Positions 42,873 to 53,014 of a DNA stretch of 64,000 nt are shown here, in pieces (within the stretch, counting starts at the first letter, position 1; each line of letters starts with the position of its first letter). This stretch comes from Tuctoria greenei. Taxonomy: Eukaryota > Streptophyta > Magnoliopsida > Poales > Poaceae. The DNA lies in the NCBI GenBank assembly GCA_036927565.1, contig JAYESD010000008.1, positions 125,267,498-125,331,497 on the forward strand, read 5' to 3'. The notes under the pieces were generated by a model that ran no database searches, had not been told where the DNA came from, and saw only the letters and a program-made list of their open reading frames with translations. The position numbers and the translations under genes were made by a program.

Positions 42873-45800
42873 TCAAGCCACACTCCGAGCATCAAGGATA
42901 TTCAGTTCATTTCGGAGTTCACAAAAACGTTTTTCATCAAATTGCTTGGTAAATATGTCGGCCAATTGCTTTTGGGTGTTGACATGTGAAATGGCTATGT
43001 CTCCTTTCATGGCATGATCTCTCAAAAAGTGATGTCTTATGTCTATGTGTTTAGTTCTGGAGTGCTCAACTGGGTTGTAGGAAATTTTAATGGCACTCTC
43101 ATTGTCACAAAGGAGTGGAATACGGTTCATAGTGTAACCATAATCCCTTAGAGTTTGTCGCATCTAAAGGAGTTGAGCACAAAAACTCCCAGCTGAAACA
43201 TACTCCGCTTCGGCTGTGGATAAAGCAATGGAATTTCGTTTCTTGGAGGACCAAGAAACTAAGGATCTCCCTAGGATCTGGCATGTGCTGGAAGTGCTTT
43301 TTCTATCTACTTTGCACCCGGCATAATCTGCATCGGAATAACCGATGAGCTTGAATTTTGAGCCTCTTGGGTACCAAAGACCAAGGTTGGGTGTATGAAC
43401 TAAATATCTCAAGATCCTTTTTACGGCTTTCATGTGACATTCTTTAGGGTTGGCTTGAAATCTTGCACACAAACATACACTCAACATAATGTCTGGCCTA
43501 GATGCACATAAATAGAGTAGAGATCCAATCATGGAGCGATATACCTTTTGGTCGACGTTAGGTCCATATTCATTGAGATCCAAGTGGCCATTTGTTGCCA
43601 TGGGGGTCTTTATGGGATTTGCCTTGTCCATACCAAACTTCTTAAGTATGTCCTGCGTGTACTTGGTTTGGCTTATGAACGTCCCTTCCTTTTGTTGCCG
43701 CACATGGAATCCCAAAAAGTACTTCAACTCTCCCATCATTAACTTTTCAAACCTGTCTGTCATGATTTTACTAAATTCTTCACAAAAAGATTGGTTAGTT
43801 GACCCAAAGATTATATCGTCAACATAAATTTGACAAATAAAAAGATCATCATCAAAATTCTTTGTAAACAGTGTATAGTCTACTTTGCCGATCTTAAAGC
43901 CATTTTCAATTAAGAAATCTCTAAGACACTCATACCAAGCTCTAGGAGCTTGTTTGAGGCCATAGAGAGCCTTATGAAATTTAAACACGTGGTCGGGGAA
44001 CTCTTCATCTTCAAATTCGGGTGGTTGCTCCACGTACACCTCTTCCTTGATTGGTCCGTTGAGAAAGGCGCTTTTCACATCCAATTGATATAGCTTGAAA
44101 TCATGGTGAGTAGCATACGCAAGTAATATTCTAATAGATTCAAGCCTAGCTACTGGAGCAAAAGTTTCATCAAAATCCAAACCTTTAACTTGTGAGTACC
44201 CTTTGGCCACAAGTCGTGCCTTGTTCCTTGTCACCACCCCATGTTCATCTTGTTTGTTGCGGAAGACCCACTTGGTGCCGACAATGTTTGCATTGGGTCT
44301 TTCCACAAGTTCCCACACTTCGTTCTGCTTGAAGTTGTTCAATTCTTCTTGCATTGCCACCACCCAGTCCGGATCTTTCAATGCTTCTTAAACCCTGCGT
44401 GGTTCCAAAAAGGATACAAACAAATAGTGTTCACAAAAGTTAGCTATGCGAGATCTAGTGGTTACTCCCTTTTGGATGTCACCGATGATGTTGTCGATTG
44501 GGTGATCCCTTTGGACGCATTGGTGGTGTGACACTTGAGGAGTTGTATCTTCATGATTATCTGCTTCTCCCCCTGAGTCATTGCCTTTGTTGACTTGTTG
44601 ATTATCTTGGTATCTTTGTGGTTGATCTTGTGTTGAAGCTCCCCCTTGATCGTTGATCTCCTCTTGTCGTTCATCTCCCTCATGTACGTGTGGAGGTGGC
44701 TCTTGTGGTCGAACCTCACCTAGAGCCATTCTCTTCAATGCTTGACAAGGAGCTTCTTCTCTACCTAGTTCCCATGGATCAACTTGCTCCTTTTGGGAGC
44801 CATTAGTCTCATCGAACACTACGTCACATGCTATTTCAACAAGTCCAGAGGTCTTGTTGAAAACACAATAGGCGTAAGTGTCCGAATCATAACCAAGCAA
44901 GAAACCTTCATCGGACTTTGAAGCGAACTTTGAAGTCCTAGGCTTCTTGTTTAAGATATAGCATGGAGAGCCAAAAACTCGAAAATATGAAATATTTGGT
45001 TTGTTACCGGTGAGTAGCTCATAGGATGTCTTCTTGAGTAGTCGATGAAGATAAAGTCGATTTACAGCGTGGCAAGCAGTGTTAATCGCTTCTGCCCAAA
45101 ATCGATCTGATGTCTTGTACTCATCGAGCATTGTTATTGCCATCTTCCTTTCGGTAACTACATTTTGTTGTGGGGAATATGGCACTGAAAATTCGTGCTT
45201 GATGCCCTCTTCATCAAGGTACTCCTCTACTTGTGTGTTCTTGAACTCTGTGTCGTTGTCGCTTCGAATATTCTTGATTGTCAATGAGAATTCGTTTTGA
45301 GCTCGCTTGAAGAACTTATTGAGTATTCCTTGTGTTTCTGACTTATCATGCAAAAAGAAAACCCAAGTGAAGCGAGAAAAGTCATCAACAACTACTAAAC
45401 CATATTTGTTACCGCCGATGCTTATGTAAGCAATTGGACCAAATAAGTCCATGTGAAGTAGCTCGAGCGGTCTTGTTGTAGTCATGACGTTCTTTGCGGA
45501 ATGAGGTGCTCCAACTTGCTTCCCGGCTTGGCACGCACTACAAGGCCTGTCTTTCTCAAAAACAACATCCTTCAAACAGCGGATGTTATCGCCCTTGATG
45601 AGTTTTTGAAGATTCCTCATACCAACATGCGCTAGTCGTCTATGCCACAGCCAACCCATGTTGGTTTTTGCAATCAAGCATGTGTCAAGTTCGGCTTTAT
45701 CCTTGTTGAAGTCAACAAGGTAAAGCTTTCCCTTCAACATACCCTTGAATGCAATGGAATCATCACTCCTCCTAGAGACGGTCACACCCTCGTTAGTGAA

Positions 45801-46082
45801 CAAGCAATTATAACCTTTGTCACATAGTTGAGATATGGACAGCAGGTTATAATCTAAGGATTCAACATGTAAAACATGAGAAAGTGTGTGTTTAGATGAT
45901 ATAGAAATTTTACTGGCACCGAGCACCCTTCCTTGACTGTTATCTCCAAAGTAGATGCCCTGATTTTGGTCCTCATTCTCTTCATATTCTACGAACATTC
46001 TTCTTTCTCTGGTCATATGGTTGGTGCACCCCCTGTCTAGCACCCATTTAGATCCACCGGAGGAATAGGCCTGCAAGAACAA
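42873..46082 (-). pseudogene. Sire-C pol: protease, integrase, RT, RNase H
   Basis: One frame of about 1,070 codons broken only by TAA at 44388 and TAG at 43164. Protease: KWVLDRGCTNHMT, with Arg for the Ser of the usual DSG. HHCC: WLWHRRLAHVGMRNL, CSACQAGK. Integrase triad: Asp in LLHMDLFGP, Asp in IRSDNDTEF, Glu in TERKMAITML (the usual NG.AER is changed). RT: IAMQEEL-type start, NKARLVAKGYSQ, YQLDVKSAFLNG, and an intact YVDD at 43815-43826. RNase H: GYSDADYAGCKVDRKST, STAEAEYV, QLADIFTKQFDEKRF. It shows the ancestral form against which Sire-A damage can be read. Confidence 0.95.
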
Positions 46083-46226
46083 ATTATGCTTTGGTTTTAG
46101 GTACCCAAGCTTGCTTGGGTCCTTGGAGGTTAGTTACAATACATTTGGGCACCCACACATGAGATTTAGTGTTCCCATGGCGTGGCCCAACATAATGAGC
46201 ATAAACCTTGCCAAAGTTATTTCTCA
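46083..46226 (-). other. Sire-C gag/pol junction
   Basis: On the minus strand a frame one base off continues gag (ASYLLMRNNFGKVYAHYVG, VWVPKCIVTNLQGPKQAWV) to TAA, then a T-rich CTTGCAG leads into pol (LQAYSSGGSKWV). Gag and pol are thus in different frames separated by a stop; a small indel upstream has put the main gag frame in register with pol. How pol was expressed (recoding or splicing at the CAG) cannot be told from sequence. Confidence 0.55.
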
Positions 46227-48491
46227 TTAATAGATAAGAGGCATCAAAGGTTTTAAACAATAGTTGTTTATGTACCGGACTGGTCTGGGGCCCGGACTTG
46301 TCCGGAGAACCGGACTTGTCCGGACATCGAGCGGACTAGTCCGATGTTCCTGTGCACGTACAGTCTTAATCTGTGACTTTCCAGTTTGAGAGGGTCTTCC
46401 TTTTACAAAGCTAATCCTCTCCTTGTTATTCTTATGACTTCTAGCATGCTGCTTTTCACCATAAGAGTAACCAATGCCATATTTGACGTTTGCAGGTCTT
46501 TGGACCAAGTATGCACTATGTGCATAGTTGATCTTCTCCTTGTCAAATATGCCACATTGGTAAGGATGTTTATCCTTTGTGGAGGTTGACTTCTCCTTCA
46601 AACTGGTGTCACCTTTCTTACATGTACAAGCATGAGCTAAATCAGTTTTTGTGGGTTGAGAAGGTGAACTTGAAGATGAGGAAGGTTCACTCAGCTTGAG
46701 TGACTCAACTTGCACTTCAAGGATCTTGTTAACCTTGATCAGGTCAGCAAGTTGGTCCTTGATTGCAACATTTGAGTTGGTTAACTCCAGGCAAGCTTCC
46801 TTGCTTGAAGCCAACTCAAGATCTAGTGAATTGCTTTTCTCCTTTTCAAGTTCTAGAAGTTTGTCAAGTTCGACATACTCCTCCTTTTGGGAGATGATCA
46901 TATACTCTTGACGATGAATTAACCTCTCCTTCTCAACAAGTTGATCAATTAAAATATTCATTTTTATTGCAGCTTTCCTATCTAGTCCAATAAGCATATC
47001 CTCATTATCACTATGTATTTCATCATCACTAGAGTAGGAATGCACAGAAGGGGCTTTGATGGTTACCTTGCATTTACCTTCCTTTGCCATGAGGCAAGTG
47101 CCATTTCCCTTCCTTGTGCTGAGTGTAGGGAAGAGGGTAGACTTCTTGGACGTGCTCTCGATAGCTATGCTAGCCATCTCTTCTTCTTGGGATGATGAGG
47201 ACTCATCATTTGAGTCCCACTCCTTCCCTATGTGAGCTTGTTCGGCTTGTTTCTTCTTCTTGAAGAATTTCTTGGGTTGAGGCTTGGCTTCTTTTGTCTT
47301 CTTCTTGTTCTCTTTGTACGGGCAAACAACAATAAAGTGTTTGTACTCACCACAATTATAGCATGCCCGCCTCAACTTTGCCTTTGTTCTGTCCTTGTAC
47401 TTTCCTTCACTTGATTTTGTACCTTGTCTTTTCTTCATTATTCTCTTGAACTTTTTCATGAATAATATCATGGCATCTTCATCTAGTTCACTGCTCTCGT
47501 CGTCACTGTCTTCCTCTAGTTGTGCTTCTCTAGCTTCTTTGGATAGGGGATTGAGGGTGGACTTCAAAGCAACCCCTTTCTTCTTTGTCGAGGTGAGGTC
47601 GGCAATTTCCTTGACGTGCTTTGCTTGTTTTTCCATCATCTCAAAGTTGATGATCTTTCCAAGCAATTCATCCGGAGTCATCCTTTTATATCCGGGGCTT
47701 TCTCTAATCATGGAGCATAGTGTGACATTGCGAGGCATAAAAGCTCTAAGGATGAGCTTTACGACCTCGTGGTCATTCCACTTCTTGCTCCCATATGATC
47801 AAACCTTGTTGACGAGTGTCTTCAAGCAGTTGTACATATCTTGAGGTGACTCATCTTCCTCAATTGCGAATCTTCCTAGTTCGCCTTCGATCACCTCAAT
47901 CTTTGCTTCACGAACATGTCGGTCACCTTCATGTGCAGTTTGCAGTGTATCCCATATCTCCTTAGCAATTTCGAGTCCATCAACTTTGGTGAACTCGTCC
48001 CGACTGAGTGAGGAGGTGATTACTGCTGCGGCTTGAGCGTTTCTATGAATAGTCTGCTCTTGGCTTGGGGTGAGCTCTTCGTCGTCGTCCGAAATATGTA
48101 TCCCTGTGCATACAACATGCCATAGACTTGGATTGAGGGAAATCAAATGCATTTTCATATTCTGCCTCCACATTGAGTAATCACTTCCATCGAAGTGTGG
48201 GGCTTTTCCAAGTGGGATAGATAAGTAATGACTATTATTGGAATTTAGACGATCATAGTTAAAAGGATATTGCGAGTAGTCGGTGTGACTACTCCCCTTC
48301 TTCTTCTCTTCAACTTTCACTTTCCCTTTGGAAAGTGCCTTCTTTCTGAGCAGCGCCTTTAGCTCCAGCGTCTCCTCATCATCGTCGTCGAAGTTTTGAA
48401 TGGCTTCGAGGTACTTCTCCATCTTTTGGGTCTTGTCGTAGTTAACCTCCTCCTGGTTGTTGGTTTTGTGGATGTCCTTCATCTCTGACAT
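46227..48491 (-). pseudogene. Sire-C gag with coiled coil and RTSP repeats
   Basis: ATG at 48491. One frame with a single internal TGA at 47799. Parts in order: acidic/basic N-terminus (EAIQNFDDDDEETLELKALLRKK), copia gag domain (APHFDGSDYSMWRQNMKMHL, EIAKEIWDTLQTAHEG), Retrotran_gag block (GYKRMTPDELLGKIINFEMM), intact zinc knuckle CYNCGEYKHFIVVC, acidic serine tract, a coiled coil (QLVEKERLIHRQEYMIISQ onwards, about 90 residues), a Ser/Pro linker and finally HRTSP..VRTSP..LRTSP, encoded by CGGAC..GTCCG palindromes at 46274-46346. Long coiled-coil gag is typical of Sireviruses. Confidence 0.9.
46274..46346 (-). repeat. Palindromes inside the Sire-C gag reading frame
   Basis: Four copies (CGGACTGGTCTG, CGGACTTGTCCG, CGGACTTGTCCG, CGGACTAGTCCG) within 73 bp. 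On the coding strand three are read in phase as RTSP. Confidence 0.9.
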
Positions 48492-48529
48492 GATCTCTTC
48501 GAGTGGTTAGTCTCTTTCTTGAAGAACCT

Positions 48530-48541
48530 GCTCTGATACCA
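48530..48541 (-). other. Sire-C primer binding site (initiator tRNA-Met)
   Basis: The minus strand reads TGGTATCAGAGC, the exact 12-base match commonly seen in copia elements, two bases from the LTR. Confidence 0.95.
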
Positions 48542-48543
48542 AT

Positions 48544-50052
48544 TGAATGTGGCCTAGAGGGGGGGTGAATAGGCCTTTTTGCAAATTGTCGGATCCTGCA
48601 ACACTTAACAACCAGTTCAATACCAGAGATATCGGACTAGTCCGGTAAAGTGCAGACTAGTCCGGTGTTCACGGACTAAGTGGATTGAGCTTGATTGATT
48701 AGATTGATTCTTTTATGTATGCAGCGGAAATATAGAATCAAATAAAGGTTTCAATGTTATAAGCTAGATTATATCACAATTAAATCTTGTGTTTAACAAT
48801 CCAACGTGAGATAAGCAATGATTATGAAACCCTAGGTTGTATTGATGAATTAAAATGATGAACACCAAAAACACAAGACACAAGGATTTATCCCAGGGTT
48901 CGGCTCCCACAAAGGCAACCTAGATCCACGTTGAGGAGTCCACAAAAGGACCGGGTCTTCTCCAACCCTACCCTCGTCGGATCGCCACGAAGGCCAATCC
49001 TCTTCCACTAATCACAAAGGGGTGAATAACAGAATTCAAAGGGGCCTTCTCACACATTGAGAGCTCCCTTGGATTACAACACTAAATACCACCAAAACAC
49101 GGTCAAAAGATTACAATTAAAACGCATGAGTGTGTTAGAGAATCAAACCAAGAGCTCAATGGTGTTGAACATGTCTCTCCAATGATCTAGAGTGAATCCT
49201 CAATGGATTGATCGTTGTTGCACTTAATTTCGTGGAGAGATGTGGTTTCTGAGGCTCTTGGGAGGTGTGACAGCGCTAGGGTTCGAGAGAGTAGTAAAAA
49301 TATGGTCGTACAACTCTATTTATATGGGTTTCTATAAGTGACCGTTAGGGTTCACAATGTTCGGACTAGTCCATGGTTGTCACTGGACTAGTCCGGTGTG
49401 CTGAGTGTAGCAAACCCTAAGTGTCCCGAAATATCGGACTAGTCCGACTAGGAGCGGACTTGTCCGATTTTGCTACTGGAAATCTTCGGACTAGTCCGAT
49501 AGCCATCAGACTTGTCCGGTTATGTGAAACCCTAAGTGTATAGGATGACAAGTCCGCACTTAGGGGACTTGTCCGATTCAGATCAGAGGGTATTTTGCAC
49601 TAGTCCGTGCACACATCGGACTTGTCCGATTTGGATCAGAAAGAATATTGAACTAGTCTGGATGTTATCGGACTTGTCAAATTTTGTGTGACTTGTGAAG
49701 TGTTTTGAGGACTAGTCCGCACTGGGGAGGACTAGTCCGGTTCTAGTCAGAAAGGATATCGAACTAGTCCAGTGTCTGTCGGACTAGTCCAGTCCTGTGT
49801 AACTTTGGCAATGTGTGTGTTTAAATGTGGTTGAGCTCTTGGGATGTGTTTCCTTAACACACTCCATACACAATAATCTACTACTCTTCTTCCTTGAGCT
49901 AATTTCCACTTTGCTCCTCATTCTTCCTTCATTTTGGTACTTTGTTCATTTTTCTGTCATAAGCCTGCACTCATCTCAACACAGAGGTTAGGATCCCAAT
50001 TGCTTGTCATAAATCATCCAAAACCCACAAGGGAGTCCTAGATGCACTTTCA
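48544..50052 (-). repeat. Sire-C 5' LTR, 1,509 bp
   Basis: Same ends as 40315-41804 and roughly 4% different by eye. Palindrome array at 49362-49792, two copies at 48633-48673. Sense TATA box at about 49315. Followed by the CCTTC duplication. Confidence 0.95.
49362..49792 (-). repeat. Palindrome array in Sire-C 5' LTR U3
   Basis: Homologous copy by copy with 41113-41550; a few units have point changes (for example CGAACTAGTCCAG near 49760), so the array was present before insertion. Confidence 0.9.
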
Positions 50053-50057
50053 CCTTC
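50053..50057. repeat. Target site duplication of Sire-C, right copy (CCTTC)
   Basis: Identical to 40310-40314. Confidence 0.97.
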
Positions 50058-50559
50058 AAGGAACAATCAAAGACTTCAAGACCCGATTAAGTGTCATTGA
50101 TACCATATTAATGACACACGATCGGATGACCCTTAATACTTGTAACGACACTGTTAAGGCCCGTTACCAGGCTATTAAGGGTAATTAACCTCATTTATTG
50201 TATATCAGGCATGTGTAACCGCCGGGGCCACATGTCAGGCCAGGCTAACGATGTAACGACCAATCCTTGTACTATAAAAATACTGGTCGACGACACACAA
50301 GGGACGGTTCCAGACCACTACTGAACTCCCTGAGCTAGACGAGCTTCTTCTTCTGGAGCTTCTTCTATACTCACACGCTTAATACATCACCAACACACCC
50401 CGTGGAGTAGGGTATTACGCTCAGGCGACCCGAACCACGTAAATCTCTATGTACACGTGTCTTTCACCTTCTTGAATCTCTGCGCACCCTTCACCAAACT
50501 ACAAATCCTCGATATACCAAAGGTAGTGTCAAGGGATCTCTCGAATCCAAACGCCGACA
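50058..50559 (+). repeat. Tat-B 5' LTR, right part (502 bp)
   Basis: Continues the LTR after Sire-C: 379 + 502 = 881 bp, the length of the 3' LTR. TATA box TATAAAAATA at about 50271. Ends CGCCGACA. Confidence 0.95.
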
Positions 50560-50560
50560 G

Positions 50561-50578
50561 TTGGCGCGCCAGGTAGGG
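50561..50578 (+). other. Tat-B primer binding site
   Basis: TTGGCGCGCCAGGTAGGG one base after the LTR. It begins TGG as all such sites do, but is not the initiator-Met sequence of the other elements here. Which tRNA it matches I cannot say with confidence. Confidence 0.65.
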
Positions 50579-50597
50579 GGCGTCCGAGATTTTGAGC

Positions 50598-52597
50598 ATG
50601 GTGAACTCAGTTGCTGGATCATCCAACAGCAACCCTGCTATTCAACCCGCTGGAGGCAATCCCTCCAACATGTAGCAACCAACAGGTGCCGTGGCTCCAG
50701 CAAGAGTCATGCCTCCATCGCCACCATCTGCACCAGCACGTCAAGCTGAGTAGCGTGACGGCGCAGCAGCGTCAGTCACTGCATCGGCGAATAAAAACAG
50801 CCCTGAACACGCACTTCATGCAGCACGTGCTCTCCTCCAATGTCCACTACCTCCAGGTTCATCCCAGGGTGCGAGGGAGCAGTGGATGGCTGATGTGGAA
50901 CATCTGGTTGCAGCAGCAGCCGACCGCATCAGCAACCAAGGTCCTCCTCCTTCAGGGCGGGCCCCATCGCAGCGCCGGACCGTGTATGGCAGACTTGGTC
51001 CGCATGCTTCCCAGAATAGGAGGCGTGCTGCATCACAGCAAGTTACATCGCTACCTTCTGGGTCGCGACGTACTCATACGGTGACCAGGCTTTCAACTCA
51101 TGACCTCCGGGTGGAGCTTGATCGTCGTTACCGTCAACAGGACGGCCGTGTCCATATCGAGCGTGCTCGCAAAAGGCGAGAAGCTCAGGACAGTCCTGCT
51201 CCTGAGGCAGTAGGAGGAGGTTGTTCTGCACTGGCCATTCACCTACGCATGGTCAAATGGCCACAAAAGTTCCGGCCTCACCTGCTGGAGAAATTTGACA
51301 GAACAGTTAATCCTGCTGAGTTTCTCCAAATTTACACCACCGCAATCCTTGCGACCGGAGGTAATGAGGTTGTAATGGCCAATTACTTCCCAGTGGCCTT
51401 GACTGGGACCGCCAGGTCCTGGTTCATGAGCCTTCCTCACAACTCTATCAATAGTTGGGAGGAATTGTGCTAACAGTTCACCGCCAATTTCGGGAGTTCA
51501 TACACCTGACCAGGCACCGAACTGGACCTTTTTGCAGTTGCGCAGAAGGGGGGAGAATCCCTGCGCTCATTCATCCAGAGGTTCTCCCAGGTACAAAACG
51601 CCATTCCTTCTATCTCTAGCGCCTCTGTTATCGTGGCATTTAGACAGGGCATATGAGATAATAAGATGCTGGAGAAGCTGGCGGTCAAGGAGATCACCAG
51701 CGTCACGGAGCTCTTCAACTTGGCAGACAAGTGTGCCAAAGCTGCGGAGGGCCATGAAATGCACTCCAAACCACCTCCGGAGGATGGCAAAAAATCCTCC
51801 AAAGTCGAAGCCACTACCTTCGGGAGTGGCAAAAAGAAGAAAAAGTCCAACGGCAAGAAGAAGTCGTCGGCCGGCACATCTACTACTGCAGCTGCTGCAG
51901 CTCCGGGTGGTCGGGGGCCACGCCCCGAGAAATGACCTCGGCCGTCCTCTGAAGACGGTGGAAACTCCAATGCGTGGTGTCCTATGCACAAATCGAACGG
52001 CCACAACTTGGAGGCCTACCGGGAGGTCCAAAACCTTGCCGAGCGCTACAACAAGCGCCGGGAAGAAGTTCCTTTCCGTCAGAGGGAAGGAAAACAGAAG
52101 GTTGATGAAGCTCTGGCTGAAGAGGAGTTAGGCTTCCAGGACCCTAAAAAGATCCTGAAGGCTATTTACACCTCCGTTGACAATGACTCCGACGTATCTG
52201 ACAATGGGCGTCGGAAGACCATGAACACCATATTTGGTGGTTCGTGGGACATCACCTCCCACCGTGTCCTCAAGACCATGTGGCGGGACATGGCTGCAGT
52301 AGCTCCTACAGCCATGGCAGAGCCTCATCGAAAGTGGATGGACACCACCATCACTTTTGACGCTTTGGACTACCCTCAGAACATGATCGGAGCTGGTCAG
52401 CTACCTTTGATGGTATCACCTACCATCAATAACATTCAACTCCACCATGTAATGATGGACGGAGGTTCGGGGCTGAATCTCATAAGCTTCGAAGCTTTCG
52501 TCAAGCTTTAGCTCCGACCTTCGGACCTTCGCCTCCCCGACCTTTCTCCGGAGTAGGTCCGGGGGCCATAACCCCACTGGGTGAAATTACTCTCCCC
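50598..52597 (+). pseudogene. Tat-B gag and start of protease
   Basis: ATG at 50598 begins MVNSVAGSSNSN. The same frame runs to 52511 with stops at 50673, 50751, 51471, near 51509 and 51655, 51933 and 52509. Blocks: WMADVEHLVAAAADRIS, an Arg-rich segment, the gag domain (WPQKFRPHLLEKFDRTVNPAEFLQIYTTAI, GTARSWFMSLP, SWEELC), SVTELFNLADKC, a Lys-rich tract, WCPMHKSNGHNLEAYREV (a CxxH-type knuckle typical of Tat), then the protease active site MMDGGSGLNLISF. A frameshift near 52540 precedes the protease end. Confidence 0.85.
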
Positions 52598-53014
52598 GTG
52601 ACCTTCGGGACTCGGGAGAATTATTGCACTGAGAAGTTGATCTTTGATGTCGCTCAGATCAACTTACCTTTCAACGTAATTCTGGGAAGGCCCGCCTTGT
52701 ACAAGTTCATGGCTGCTGCTCATTATGGCTACCTGGTGTTGAAGATGCCAACACTAGCTGGTGTTCTCCGAATCCGCGGAGATCGTACTGCCGGAGTGAC
52801 TGCTCTGGAAGAACTTCATGCGCTTGCTACTGCACAGGAGGAAGAATCCAGGCAGGAACAAGCTCCAAAACCCCCGAGCATTCGTCAACGAGTTTCAACC
52901 TCCGCACCTCACGTGCAACCAAGCGGCGACACCGGCATCCCCGTCAAGGTCGTCCAAATCGGTTCCAATGCCGCTCAGATCACCCGCATATCAGGAGGTC
53001 TGAATGACAAATAG
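52598..53014 (+). pseudogene. Tat-B protease C-terminal part and linker to the shared UAG
   Basis: MTFGTRENYCTEKLIFDVAQINLPFNVILGRPALYKFM, the late retropepsin block, then a linker (TALEELHALATAQEE, APHVQPSGDTGIPVKVVQIG) ending GGLNDK and TAG at 53012-53014. Tat-A has the same TAG at 9438 in the same context. Beyond the TAG the frame stays open as RT. Confidence 0.85.

Larger units (their letters stand above)
40315..50052 (-). mobile_element. Sire-C: near-complete Sirevirus-like copia element inside the Tat-B 5' LTR
   Basis: 9,738 bp, minus strand, LTRs of 1,509 (5') and 1,490 bp (3'), perfect CCTTC duplication (40310-40314 and 50053-50057), exact 12-base initiator tRNA-Met primer site, gag-pol almost wholly in one frame, palindrome spacer, remnant of the extra ORF, polypurine tract. 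It is the best preserved and probably most recent element here, though dead by stops at 47799, 46227, 44388 and 43164 and by a large deletion in the extra ORF. Same family as Sire-A. Confidence 0.95.

Noticed and set aside
48530..48541. tRNA-Met gene fragment
   Set aside because: Only the 12-base primer complement is present, with no cloverleaf; it is a primer binding site.
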